Source: Paludibacterium denitrificans (GTDB lineage: Bacteria; Pseudomonadota; Gammaproteobacteria; Burkholderiales; Chromobacteriaceae). From it: a DNA stretch of 64,000 nt. Positions 34,514 to 44,341 of the stretch are shown in pieces. Position numbers and translations under genes: made by a program. The notes below the pieces were generated by a model. That model did not search any database and was not told where the DNA came from. It saw nothing but the letters and a program-made list of their open reading frames with translations. The DNA lies in the NCBI RefSeq assembly GCF_009707705.1, contig NZ_WLYX01000001.1, positions 806,001 through 870,000 of the forward strand, written 5' to 3'. Positions within the stretch are counted from its first letter, which is position 1. Each line of letters opens with the position of its first letter.

Positions 34514-34837
34514 ATGGCCATTACTCTGACTGAACGTGCCGCCCAGCACGTGAGCGACTTCCTTGCCAAACGCGGCAAGGGTCTGGGCATTCGTCTGGGG
34601 GTCAAAACGTCTGGCTGCTCCGGCATGGCATATAAGCTGGAGTTTGTCGATGCGCCCAGCGATGATGACATCACCTTCGACAGCCACGGCGTCACCGTGT
34701 TTACCGACGCCAAAAGCCCGGCCTACCTCGATGGCACCGAGCTGGATTACAGCAAGGAAGGCCTGAACGAAGGCTTCAAGTTCAATAACCCCAACGTGAA
34801 GAACGAGTGCGGTTGCGGCGAAAGCTTCAACGTCTGA
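34514..34837 (+). CDS. iscA: Fe-S cluster carrier IscA
   Basis: A-type carrier. 107 residues, intact, [20 protein letters not shown]; conserved cysteines in [14 protein letters not shown] and the C-terminal [11 protein letters not shown]. Located between iscU and hscB, 16 bases after the iscU stop. Confidence 0.97.
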   Translation: MAITLTERAAQHVSDFLAKRGKGLGIRLGVKTSGCSGMAYKLEFVDAPSDDDITFDSHGVTVFTDAKSPAYLDGTELDYSKEGLNEGFKFNNPNVKNECGCGESFNV

Positions 34838-34930
34838 CCAGCCCTGCCGCTGGCGCTTCTGAACTTACGTTGTCGCTTACCTGATGGGCCGGTCGTTTCT
34901 TGTGCCCCCATCCGCCCGCGGACTAACACT

Positions 34931-35464
34931 ATGCATGTCGATTTCTCGCAGGATCACTTCAGCCTGTTTGGTTTACCCGCCCGTTTCGCGCTCGACCTGC
35001 CCGCGCTGGAGCAGGCGTGGCGTACCGCCGCCGCTGAAGTGCACCCGGACCGTTACGCCAGCCATGGCGAGGCCGAAAAACGCATGGCGCTGATGATGGC
35101 CACACGCGTCAATGAGGCTTATCGCACGCTCAAGTCACCGCTGGCACGCGCCCGATACCTGCTGCAGCTGCGGGGCGTCGACACCCGGGAAGAAACCAAC
35201 ACCAGCATGCCCACGGATTTCCTCATGGCGCAGATGGAATGGCGCGAAGGAATTGAAGACGCCAAGGCCGCGGGCGATGTGGACGCACTGGAAGCGCTGT
35301 CACGTGACCTGCGTGGCGAAACCCGCCAGCTGGAAAACTTGCTGGAGCTGGCGCTGGATCAGCAAGCAGATTTGGACGCTGCCGCCCTTCTGGTGAGAAA
35401 ATTGCGTTTTCTGGAAAAACTGGAACAGGAAATCGGTGACGCCATCGAAACTCTGCTGGACTGA
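34931..35464 (+). CDS. hscB: Fe-S biogenesis co-chaperone HscB
   Basis: J-domain co-chaperone delivering IscU to HscA. MHVDFSQDHFSLFGLPARF, J-domain HPD motif in AAAEVHPDRYASHGEAEKR (about residues 35-40), C-terminal three-helix IscU-binding domain. 177 residues, no break. Confidence 0.95.
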   Translation: MHVDFSQDHFSLFGLPARFALDLPALEQAWRTAAAEVHPDRYASHGEAEKRMALMMATRVNEAYRTLKSPLARARYLLQLRGVDTREETNTSMPTDFLMAQMEWREGIEDAKAAGDVDALEALSRDLRGETRQLENLLELALDQQADLDAAALLVRKLRFLEKLEQEIGDAIETLLD

Positions 35465-35546
35465 TACCGCCCGGCAAGCCGCACCGACGCCGTCAGGTTG
35501 GCCGAACGCCTGACGCTCCGCTCACAATAAAGACACGACGCTTATC

Positions 35547-37408
35547 ATGGCTCTCTTGCAAATCGCCGAACCCGGCCTCTCCGCCGCCCCGCACCAACAC
35601 CGCCGGCCATAGGCATCGACCCGGGCACCACCAACTCACTGGTCGCCACCGTGCGCAGCGGTTCCGCCACCGTGCTGGCCGACACAGATGGCCGCGGCCT
35701 GCTGCCGTCGGTCGTGCGCTACACGGAAGACGGGCAAACCGTGGTTGGCCATGAGGCACAAAAAGAGCAAAGCCGCGATCCGCACAACACCATCGTTTCG
35801 GTCAAGCGCTTCATGGGGCGCGGCCTTACCGACATTCAGGATGCAGGCAGCCTGCCCTATCGGTTTGTCGATGCGCCCGGCATGGTGCAACTGGTCACCC
35901 GCGCCGGGGTAAAAAGCCCGGTAGAAGTTTCTGCCGACATCCTGCGCGTGCTGCAGCAACGGGCACAAGCGGCGCTTGGCGGCGAACTGACCGGCGCCGT
36001 GATTACCGTACCGGCCTATTTTGACGACGCCCAACGCCAGGCCACCAAGGATGCCGCCCAGTTGGCCGGGCTGCATGTGCTGCGCCTGTTGAACGAACCG
36101 ACTGCCGCTGCCATTGCCTACGGGCTCGACAATAGCTCGGAAGGCACTTACGTGGTCTACGATCTGGGCGGTGGCACCTTTGACGTTTCCATCCTGAAGC
36201 TGACGCGTGGCGTGTTTGAAGTGATGGCAACCAGCGGCGACTCCGCCCTCGGTGGCGACGATTTCGACCACCGCGTGTACTGCTGGATACTGGAGCAAGT
36301 TGGCCTCTCCGGCCTGAATGCACAGGACAGCCGCCTGCTGCTCACCTGCGCCCGGCAAGCCAAGGAAGCGCTTACCGATCACGCCGAAAGCCAGATCACC
36401 GCATTGCTCTCCGATGGTCAGGCCATTGATCTCACGCTGGATCAAAACACCTTCCGCCAGATCACCAAAACGCTGGTGGATAAAACCCTGACACCGGTAC
36501 GCAAGGCACTGCGCGACGCTCGGCATCCAGCGCGAAGACGTCAAAGGCGTGGTCATGGTGGGCGGCGCCACGCGCATGCCACACGTACAAAAAGCGGTGG
36601 GGGAGTTTTTCGGCCAACCTCCGCTCACCAATCTCGACCCGGACAAGGTGGTTGCGCTGGGAGCAGCGATCCAGGCCAATGTGCTGGCTTAAGCAACAAG
36701 GGCGACGACGAATGGCTGCTGCTGGATGTCATCCCGCTGTCGCTGGGCATCGAAACCATGGGCGGCCTGACCGAAAAAATCATCCCGCGCAACAGCACCA
36801 TTCCGATTGCCCGCGCGCAAGACTTCACCACCTTCAAGGACGGCCAGACGGCCATGTCCATCCACGTTTTGCAGGGTGAACGCGAACTGGTGAGCGACTG
36901 CCGCTCGCTGGCCAAATTCGTCCTGCGCGGCATCCCGCCGATGGTGGCTGGTGCCGCCCGCATTCGCATCACCTTTCAGGTGGATGCCGACGGCTTGCTG
37001 GCCGTCTCGGCGCGCGAGCTGACCTCCGGCGTGGAAGCCAGCATCGAGGTCAAACCGTCTTACGGTCTGACCGATGACGAAATCAGCCGCATGCTGACCG
37101 AATCGCTCGACCACGTTCAGGACGACATCGAAGCCCGCAAGCTGCGCGAGGCCATCGTTGATGCCGAAAGCCTGGTCGCCGCCACCCGCGCGGCGCTGCA
37201 AGCCGATGGCGAATTGCTGGCCGATGACGAACGTCTGGGCGTGGATAACGCCATCGCACAGGTTGAACAGGCCATCGCCAGCCGGGTCACCCGCCAGGTC
37301 AATGCCGCCGCCAGCCAGCTCAATCACGCCACCGAAACCTTTGCCGCCCGCCGCATGGATCGCAATATCCAGCGCGCGCTCAAAGGCCAGAACATTGCCG
37401 AACTGTAA
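35547..37408 (+). CDS. hscA: Fe-S biogenesis Hsp70 chaperone HscA
   Basis: Specialised DnaK homologue that releases clusters from IscU. Hsp70 signatures [29 protein letters not shown] and [17 protein letters not shown]; substrate-binding domain from [16 protein letters not shown]. Breaks near 35605 (one G short next to CGCCGGCC), 36524 (GCTCGGC for GCCGGC, Asp-Ala-Gly-Ile) and 36687 (GCTTAAGC, Leu-Ala-Gly-Asn). Corrected length about 620 residues. A 10-mer copy lies at 36609, and another (35497) in the gap after hscB. Confidence 0.95.
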
Positions 37409-37416
37409 GGACCATC

Positions 37417-37759
37417 ATGCCGCGCATCATCGTTTTGCCGCATAGCCAGCTGTGCCCGGAAGGGGCCGTCATCGATCAGGCCGAACCCTGGCAAAAACAT
37501 CTGTGAAACCCTGCTGGAACACGACATCGAGATCGAGCATGCCTGCGAAATGTCCTGTGCCTGCACCACCTGTCACGTGATCATCCGCGAGGGCTTCAAT
37601 TCCCTCGCCCCCTCGGATGAACTGGAAGACGACATGCTGGACAAGGCCCGGGGGCTGGAGCCGACTTCGCGCCTGTCCTGCCGGGCACTGATTGGCGATC
37701 AGGATCTGGTGGTGGAAATCCCCAAATACACCATCAACCTGGCCCGTGAAAACCACTGA
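37417..37759 (+). CDS. fdx: ISC-system [2Fe-2S] ferredoxin
   Basis: Adrenodoxin-type ferredoxin giving electrons for cluster assembly. MPRIIVLPHSQLCPEGAVI; ligand cysteines in HACEMSCACTTCHVIIREGF and RLSCRALIG. A CCWGG break near 37490 (Glu-Pro-Gly-Lys; CCCTGG for CCTGG). About 114 residues corrected. Confidence 0.95.
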
Positions 37760-37773
37760 AAAGGATGCACGAC

Positions 37774-37969
37774 ATGAAGTGGACCGACGTCAACGACATT
37801 GCCATCGAACTGAGCGAAACCCACCCAGAGGTTGATCCCACGCAAGTGCGCTTCACCGATCTGCACAATTGGGTGCTGGCGTTGCCGGGCTTTGACGATG
37901 GTTAGGCGACGCGGCGGTGAGCGCGTACTGGAAGCCATCCAGCAAGCGTGGATCGACGAAGTCAACTGA
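37774..37969 (+). CDS. iscX: Fe-S assembly protein IscX
   Basis: Small acidic partner of IscS. MKWTDVNDIAIELSETHPEV, VRFTDLHNWVLALPGFDD and the C-terminal EAIQQAWIDEVN. A GCCGGC break (GTTAGGC) at about 37902 separates the halves; corrected length about 65 residues, the usual size. Last gene of the operon. Confidence 0.92.
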
Positions 37970-37987
37970 CCCGCCCACACGCCGCCG

Positions 37988-38028
37988 AACGCCCTGCCAG
38001 CCACCATCTGGCCGGGCGTTTTTTGTTT
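37988..38028 (+). terminator. Rho-independent terminator of the isc operon
   Basis: AACGCCCTGCCAG...CTGGCCGGGCGTT hairpin followed by TTTTTTG, 18 bases past the iscX stop. Confidence 0.9.
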
Positions 38029-38093
38029 ACGGCTTGCAGCCGTGCGGCGTTTGCCGTCCAATCAATACTTATCCCTCGCTCACGGAGTCGGCC

Positions 38094-38718
38094 ATGTTTA
38101 CCCTGATCATCGGCAGCAAAAACCATTCATCCTGGTCACTACGCCCCGGCTGGTCTTGAAAATGCTCAATGAGCCGTTTCTGGAACAGCTCATCCCGCTG
38201 TTTCAGCCTGAGACCAAGGCGCGCATTCAGGCCATCAGTCCATCCGGCAAAGTACCGGTCTTGCTTGATAACCAACAACGCATCTGGGATACGCTGGCCA
38301 TTTGCGAATACCGGCCGAATGCTTCCCCGCTGCGCGACTATGGCCCGATGATGCTGCCGACCGGGCTCAGGCACGCTCGATCAGCGCCGAAATGCACGCC
38401 GGCTTTACCGCCCTGCGCACCCACATGCCGATGAACATTACCGCTCGCCATCCCGGTGTCGGTCACACGCCGGAGGTAGACGCCGACATCGCGCGCATTA
38501 CCGGGCTGTGGCAGGAGTTGCGCCACCAGCACCAGGCCGATGGCCCGTTCCTGTTTGGTCACTTCACCATTGCCGATGCCTTCTATGCGCCAGTGGTCAC
38601 CCGCTTCCTGACCTACGACGTGCCCCTGCCACCGCTGGCACAAGCCTACGCCGACCACATCCTGTCGCTGCCCGCCATGCAGGAATGGTATGACGCCGCC
38701 GCGGCCGAAGTGGCTTGA
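38094..38718 (+). CDS. Glutathione S-transferase family protein
   Basis: GST of the YfcF/maleylacetoacetate-isomerase-like kind: MFTLIIGSKNHSSWSLRPW (Ser in SSWSLR as probable catalytic residue), SPSGKVPVLLDN, a thioredoxin-fold N-domain and an all-helical C-domain ending LPAMQEWYDAA. Breaks near 38148 (Arg-Pro-Trp-Leu, CCTGG to CCGG) and 38311 (Tyr-Leu-Ala-Glu-Cys, CCTGG to CCGG). Corrected length about 209 residues. The substrate is unknown. Confidence 0.85.
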
Positions 38719-38722
38719 CACG

Positions 38723-38747
38723 AGGGTTGGCCGGTTCGGCCAACCCT
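38723..38747. repeat. Hairpin built from an inverted pair of the 10-mer, after the GST gene
   Basis: AGGGTTGGCCG and CGGCCAACCCT form an 11-bp perfect stem with a 3-base GTT loop, 5 bases past the GST stop. Only the right arm is an exact 10-mer; the left carries GTTGGCCGGT. No T run follows. Confidence 0.8.
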
Positions 38748-38906
38748 GCCACAGCATCCCTTCCACATGGAGGGTGGCCATACCATGTAGCACTCCCACG
38801 TGATTGGGGCCCCCCTTGACGACCACCATGCCGTCTTCTGCTCACGACATGGGTAGAGTTGTCACCATGACCACTGCGACGCCCTTGACGCAGCACATCG
38901 CGACGT

Positions 38907-38945
38907 AAAAAAGCCTGCATGCCTTATCGGCCATGCAGGCTTTTT
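38907..38945. terminator. Bidirectional terminator between the GST gene and hemN
   Basis: AAAAAAGCCTGCATG...CATGCAGGCTTTTT hairpin with A run before and T run after, serving the convergent GST and hemN genes. Confidence 0.9.
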
Positions 38946-38979
38946 CTGGTCCACTCATCCAGCAATGCTGGCAAGCGGA

Positions 38980-40388
38980 TCAGATCGTCTTGGAATAACG
39001 CGCCTTGGTTTCTTTTTCGCGCAGATAACGGTCGAAAATCATCGCAATATTGCGGATCAGGAACCGCCCTTTCGGCTCTACCATCAGGAAATCACCGTCA
39101 AACGTCAGCAAGCCTTCTTTCTGCAACTCACGAATTTGCGGCAATTCATCCGCAAAGTGATTGGCAAAATTGATCCCGTACACCTGCTCAATCGCTTCCA
39201 CTGACAACGAGAAACGGCACATCAGGCCATGAATGATACTGCGACGCAGAATATCGTCTTCGTTCAGCATCAAACCGCGCAGTACCGGTAAATGGCTTAA
39301 GCATCAATCCGGGCATAGTAACGGTCCAGATCTTTCTCGCTCTGGCTGTAACACGGGCCAACCTTGCCGATCGACGACACGCCAAAACCGATCATGTCAC
39401 AGTCCGCGTAGGTGGAATATCCCCGGAAATTGCGCTGCAACCGCCCCTGACTCAAGGCCACCGACAGGTCGTCTTCCGGCTTGGCAAAGTGGTCCATACC
39501 GATAAACACGTAACCGGCATCCGCCAGAGCCTTGACCGAGTCTTGCAGAATATCCAGCTTGACGGCAGCAGCAGGCAAATCCGCCTCATTGATACGCCGC
39601 TGTGGCATGAACACGCTAGGCAAGTGCGCATAGTTGTACAAAGCAAGCCGATCCGGGCTGATGGCAATCACTTTTTCCAGCGTACGCGCCACGGATTCAC
39701 GCGTTTGCAGCGGCAGGCCATAAATCAGGTCGATGCTGACTGATTTGAAGCCCGCATCACGCGCCGCCTGGATCACCTCCAGCGTTTCTTCCTCGCTCTG
39801 GATACGGTTAACCGCCTGCTGCACGCGCGGATCAAAATCCTGCACCCCGACGCTCATGCGGTTGAAACCCAGCTGGGCCAGATGAAAAACAGTCTCACGT
39901 CCCACTTTGCGCGGATCGATCTCTATGGAATACTCGCCCTCCGGCAAGAATTCGAAATGGGTGCGTAAAATTCCCATCAGTCGATCGAGTTGTGCATCGG
40001 ACAGGAAGGTGGGCGTGCCGCCGCCAAAATGCAGCTGGATGACCTTTTCGCGATAGCCCAAGGCATCCGCCACCATCTTGATTTCCTTCTCAAGATAGTC
40101 GATGTAGGCATCGGCGCGGCTCTTGTCCTTGGTGATGATCTTGTTGCAACCACAGTAATAGCAAATAGTGTTGCAAAACGGTATATGCACGTATAGTGAC
40201 ACTGGCTTATGGTTAGCACCGATCTGGTGTAACTTCAGACAATGTTTATAATCCTCCTCCGTGAAGGCGGCCGTGAAACGGTCCGCCGTCGGATAGGACG
40301 TGTATCTTGGCCCCGAGCCATCGAGCCTTTCGATCAGTGCTCTGTCGAACTCGAAATGGGCGGGAGAAAACGGGTGGGTGGTCTTCAT
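38980..40388 (-). CDS. hemN: Oxygen-independent coproporphyrinogen III oxidase
   Basis: Radical SAM enzyme of anaerobic haem synthesis. The cluster motif CNTICYYCGC is at about residues 70-79, then HFGGGTPTFLS, the EIDPRKVGRET segment and GFNRMSVGVQDFDP. The C-terminal HemN domain (LRGLMLNEDDILRRSIIHGLMC) lies past a GCCGGC break at 39295 (GCTTAAGC; Ile-Asp-Ala-Gly-His). Corrected length about 468 residues. Divergent from fnr, with an FNR box between them, so it is likely activated by FNR when oxygen is low. Confidence 0.96.
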
Positions 40389-40453
40389 GTCGTCTTTAGA
40401 TGGAAAAACCTCGGGTGGACTGGTAAATTTGCGGAAAACGTGCGAATTCCGCT

Positions 40454-40467
40454 TTGACCACGGTCAA
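40454..40467. promoter_or_regulatory. FNR box between hemN and fnr
   Basis: TTGACCACGGTCAA, a perfect 14-base palindrome close to the FNR/ANR consensus TTGAT-N4-ATCAA. It lies 31 bases before the fnr start and 66 bases before hemN, positioned to activate hemN and autoregulate fnr. Confidence 0.8.
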
Positions 40468-40497
40468 GCTTCTTTACAAGGTGGGACAAAAACTTGC

Positions 40498-41221
40498 ATG
40501 ACTGATCAGACTCCTATTCCTCTGAACACGCTGAAAGTGTCGTGCTCCAATTGCAGTTTGCGCGAGCTGTGCCTGCCGGTTGGCCTGAACCGCGATGAAA
40601 TGACCCAGCTCGATGCCGTCATCCGCCAGAGCCGTCGCTTCAAGCGTGGCGAGTATCTGTTCCGCAGCGGCGAAGCGTTCAAGTCGCTGTTTGCCGTGCG
40701 CACCGGTTTCTTCAAGACCAGCGTTGCCAGCCGGGATGGCCGCGAGCAGGTCACCGGCTTCCTGATGTCGGGCGAGCTGATGGGGCTGGACGGCATTTCG
40801 TCCAACGTGCACGGCTGCGATGCCATCGCACTGGAAGACAGCGAAGTGTGCGAGCTGCCGTTTAACCGCATGGCCAGCCCGGGACGCGACATTCCCAGTC
40901 TGCAGCACCATTTTTACCGCCTGATGAGCCGCGAGATCGTGCGCGATCAGAACTCCATGCTGCTGCTTGGCAACATGAAGGCCGAAGAACGCCCTGGCCG
41001 CATTTCTGTTGAATCTGTCGCAACGTTTGTCTACTCGCGGGTTTGCCGCCAACGATTTCATTCTGCGCATGAGCCGGGAAGAAATTGGCAGTTTTCTGGG
41101 GCTCAAACTGGAAACCGTCAGCCGGACGTTATCCAAATTCCAGCAACAAGGCTGGATTACCGTCGATCACAAGCATATTCAACTGGGTAAGCCGGAAGCG
41201 CTGAAAGAGCTGATTGCTTAA
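40498..41221 (+). CDS. fnr: Anaerobic regulator FNR
   Basis: CRP/FNR-family activator with an oxygen-labile [4Fe-4S] cluster. The N-terminus has CSNCSLRELCLPVGL, with the clustered Cys ligands, plus the later Cys in NVHGCDAIALED; helix-turn-helix MSREEIGSFLGLKLETVSRTLSKFQQQG. A CCWGG break near 40993 (Arg-Leu-Ala-Ala; CCCTGG) splits the reading frame, and Pro in MASPGRD may be a CCWGG misread of Leu. The visible stop lies in GCTTAAGC (41216-41223); if that is GCCGGC the protein runs nine residues further, to a stop at 41247. Confidence 0.95.
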
Positions 41222-41444
41222 GCTGCCTGCATCCGCACGCGGAATAACCGCGCAAAGAGATAAAACCGCTTGCTCGGGGCATGTCATCTTGTTGGCATGC
41301 CCGTCACCTCCCACTCATCATTGACGACAACATTCCGTTTGCCAAGGTAACACTGCGGCTAACCGGCGACTTTCTGAAAAAATCTTGATCTGGAACAGAA
41401 GTGACGGCCACGTGGCTGTGGCGTATCGACCCAAGGCGGTTGCA

Positions 41445-42339
41445 TCAGCCTGGATGAAAGATCGCCGCCGCCGGTGCGGCAGTGGAAGCTGGCAGGGCCT
41501 GGATACGCTGGCACAACGCCGCCAGACGCTCGGCATCAGGCCAGTCTGACGGAGTCACAAAGCCTCGCGTCACCTCGCACCAAGTACCGGTACTGTCCGG
41601 TTGCAACGCAGCCACCAGTTGCGGTCCCGTTGAGCAGTGCCAGCCGTGCGCGCAGGTCAGATTCGGCCAACGTATATTCCTCGCTCACGCGCGCTGGCGA
41701 TAACCACGCCAAACGCGGCAATAGCACCCAACGCGCCCCGGCAGGCCGACACGGCCATGCTCCGCTCACCGATGCCACCCAGCCCGCGGGTTGGCTCACG
41801 GGTTGGCCGGAAGTGAAGCGCCAGCCGGTCAGGCGCAATCCTGCACGACAACCGACAAACCCCGGAGGCAACAGCGCTGAAGCAGCAGGATGGCGCGACA
41901 AAACCAGTTGTTGTGCCAGCTTGGCCGCCTTGAGCGGCCGGGCATCCTGCAAGCCGGGTCCGACCCACTCCGCATCGGTCTGAGGTTGCTGCAGGTAAAA
42001 CTTGCTGGCAACTTCCAGATGCCACGGCTCGCCATCCAGCCGCAATAAAAAATCAAACTCGCCGACGGTATGGCTTTTTGCGTCGCGCACCGCCAGGTTG
42101 GCCGAAACCAGCTGGATGTGCGGGGCAAATTGGAACCAGAAGGTCAGCAGCAACTCGGCATAACGGCCAAGGCGACGTAGCGGCTGGTGCGACGCCAACC
42201 AGTCGAGTAATGGCTGCGGCCGGGCATCCAGCTCGCGCAAGCGTTGCTCGCCTTGTGCGCCCAGAAGCCTGGCAGGATCGATATCGCAACCGGATGTCCA
42301 TGGCGAAGGCGCACTCAGCAAGAAGGCCAGATCGCGCAC
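41445..42339 (-). CDS. DUF1853 family protein
   Basis: Conserved protein of unknown function, about 297 residues. GTG start at 42339 (VRDLAFLLSAPSPW), nuclease-like core VGEFDFLLRLDGEPWHLEVASKFYL (a D-ExK-type pattern reminiscent of the PD-(D/E)XK fold) and a Trp-rich C-terminal half, WVLLPRLAWLSPARV. The frame is lost near 41630 (Gly-Thr/Gln-Leu-Val-Ala-Ala) at a probable GCCGGC site and resumes as WCEVTRGFVTPSDWPDAERL to the stop. It follows trmJ by 36 bases in the same direction. The nuclease reading is inference. Confidence 0.78.
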
Positions 42340-42375
42340 AGACTGCCGTGCCGGCAGGCGGCAACGAGCGGCAGT

Positions 42376-43140
42376 TCAATCGTCGTCGTGCTGGACATGG
42401 CCGTCGGCCACACGCTGCACCTGCTTGAGGAAGCCACGCAGAATATCGACTTCTTCGCGCAGCATGCCGGCGCGGTTGAACAGCGTACGCATGCGCCGCA
42501 TCAGCCGTTCGCCATTGCGGCGGCGGTAGTAACCGATGTGTTCCAGTGTTTGGTCCAGATGACCACAGAAGCCTTCCACCTCACCACGGGTAGCCGTTTC
42601 ACCCTCTGCGCGCAAGTAATCGACGGTGACGCCACTATGGCTGAACAGCTCGTAGGTCATCACCTGCACGGCCATGGCAAGGTTGAGCGAGAAGTAGTCC
42701 GGGTTGCCGGGAATGGTCACCAGCCGGTTGCACTGTTCGACCTCATCAATCGACAAGCCAAAGGTTTCGTTGCCAAACACCATGGCAACCTGCTCGCCGT
42801 CTTGCGCCCGGGCAATCAGCTCCGGGGTCGTCTCGCGCGGCGTGGACAGCGGAGTCGTCAGTTCGCGGCGACGGCTGGTGAGCGCGCACGCTACCGTCAC
42901 GTCAGTCAGCGCTTCGGCCAACGTTGGTACCACCACCGCCTGTTCCAGTACATCGACAGCACCGGAGGCCAGCGTATTGGCTTCGTCACTGGGAAAGGTT
43001 TTCGGTTCAACCAGATAGAGCCGGGTCAGGCCCATGGTTTTCATGGCGCGGGCAGCCGAGCCGATGTTGCCGGGATGACTGGGGCGCGCCAGCACCACGC
43101 GAATGTTTTTCAGAAAATCAGGTACTTGGGGTTTATTCAT
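42376..43140 (-). CDS. trmJ: tRNA (cytidine/uridine-2'-O)-methyltransferase TrmJ
   Basis: SPOUT methyltransferase modifying position 32 of tRNAs. MNKPQVPDFLKNIRVVLARPSHPGNIGSAARAMKTMG-type start (ATG 43140 preferred; the upstream ATG lacks similarity), then VFGNETFGLSIDEVEQCN and IPGNPDYFSLNLAMAVQV, which form the trefoil knot, and a C-terminal helical extension. About 254 residues, no break; two of the rare intact GCCGGC hexamers lie here or just beyond (42350, 42468). Confidence 0.93.
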   Translation of the reverse strand: MNKPQVPDFLKNIRVVLARPSHPGNIGSAARAMKTMGLTRLYLVEPKTFPSDEANTLASGAVDVLEQAVVVPTLAEALTDVTVACALTSRRRELTTPLSTPRETTPELIARAQDGEQVAMVFGNETFGLSIDEVEQCNRLVTIPGNPDYFSLNLAMAVQVMTYELFSHSGVTVDYLRAEGETATRGEVEGFCGHLDQTLEHIGYYRRRNGERLMRRMRTLFNRAGMLREEVDILRGFLKQVQRVADGHVQHDDD

Positions 43141-43285
43141 CAGCGGTTTCGCATTAAAATGGCAGGCATTCATAAAGCCCGCGCCTACGCGTCGGGTTTT
43201 TTTGTTCCTTAACCCAGATTGTTATCAGCAGGTGTCCCGTGCTCACACGGGCTATCTGCCATTGTTGATAGTGTAGAGGCCGTCA

Positions 43286-44072
43286 ATGCATCCGATGCTC
43301 AATGTCGCGGTTAAAGCCGCTCGTCGCGCTGGCAACGTTATCCAGCGTGCGTCGCTCAACCTCGATGCCGTTCGCGTAGAGAAAAAGCAGTTCAACGATT
43401 TTGTTACAGAGGCCGATCGCTCGGCGGAACAAACCATCATCGAAGCCATTCTCGACGCCTATCCGAAACACGCCATTCTAGCAGAAGAGACCGGCGCTCA
43501 AGGCATTGGCACCTCCGAGTACGAATGGATCATTGACCCGATCGACGGCACTACCAACTTCATGCACGGCCACCCGCAATACGCCATCTCCATTGCGCTG
43601 GCACACAAGGGCCAGATTCAGCAGGCCGTGGTGTATGACCCCAACCGTAACGATCTGTTTACCGCTTCGCGCGGTGTCGGTGCGTTCCTCAACGACCGCC
43701 GCATCCGCGTTTCCAAACGCTTCCTGATGAACGAATGCCTGATCGCCACCGGCTTTCCGGTTACCGATCAGAGCTATATCGACACCTATCTCTCCATGCT
43801 CAAAGACGTACTGGCCAAAACCGTCTGGCGTGCGTCGTGAAGGTGCGGCTTCGCTCGACCTGTGTAACGTGGCCTGCGGCCGCGTCGAAGGTTACTGGGA
43901 ATTCAACCTCAAGCCGTGGGACATTGCCGCGGGCAGCCTGATCGTGCAAGAAGCCGGTGGCATTGTTACCGACATGCACGGTGAACAAGGTTGGCTGGAA
44001 TCTGGCGATATCGTTGCCGCCAACCCGAAAGTGCTGGCACAGATGCTGCACCTGTTGGCTCCGCATCTATAA
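43286..44072 (+). CDS. suhB: Inositol-1-monophosphatase SuhB
   Basis: Metal-dependent phosphatase family that in bacteria also assists rRNA antitermination. [33 protein letters not shown], metal motif [20 protein letters not shown] and the late [24 protein letters not shown] break (GTCTGGC) near 43826 splits Lys-Thr-Ala-Gly-Val. Corrected length about 261 residues. Confidence 0.95.
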
Positions 44073-44096
44073 AAACATTAATTAGAAATTAATTTA

Positions 44097-44128
44097 AAAT
44101 CCTCCGGCGCTGCTGGAGGATTTTTTTA
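44097..44128 (+). terminator. Rho-independent terminator of suhB
   Basis: AAATCCTCC...GGAGGATTTTTTT hairpin with a T run, 24 bases past the stop. Confidence 0.9.
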
Positions 44129-44341
44129 ATCAAAATGCACTTATTTGTTTAAAAAACAATTCTTATGACATGAATGAAAACAAAACACATCAAAAATAGA
44201 TCACGGCTGTAAGTGTTTATTTGCAAAAGAATTATTACTTCCCGAATTGAGCAGCACACCCTATCTTTTTTTATAAATTGTCTTACAATCTGTCTGAGCA
44301 CCATTAACAACGCTGTCCATGACAATAACGGAGTGTGCCAG

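Noticed and set aside
36687-36694. Split hscA as two separate chaperone genes
   Set aside because: The halves join exactly at Leu-Ala-Gly-Asn when GCCGGC is restored, with normal HscA length.
43174-43285. Terminator in front of suhB
   Set aside because: A GC-rich imperfect hairpin with T run exists near 43175-43205, but pairing is weak and no plus-strand gene precedes it.
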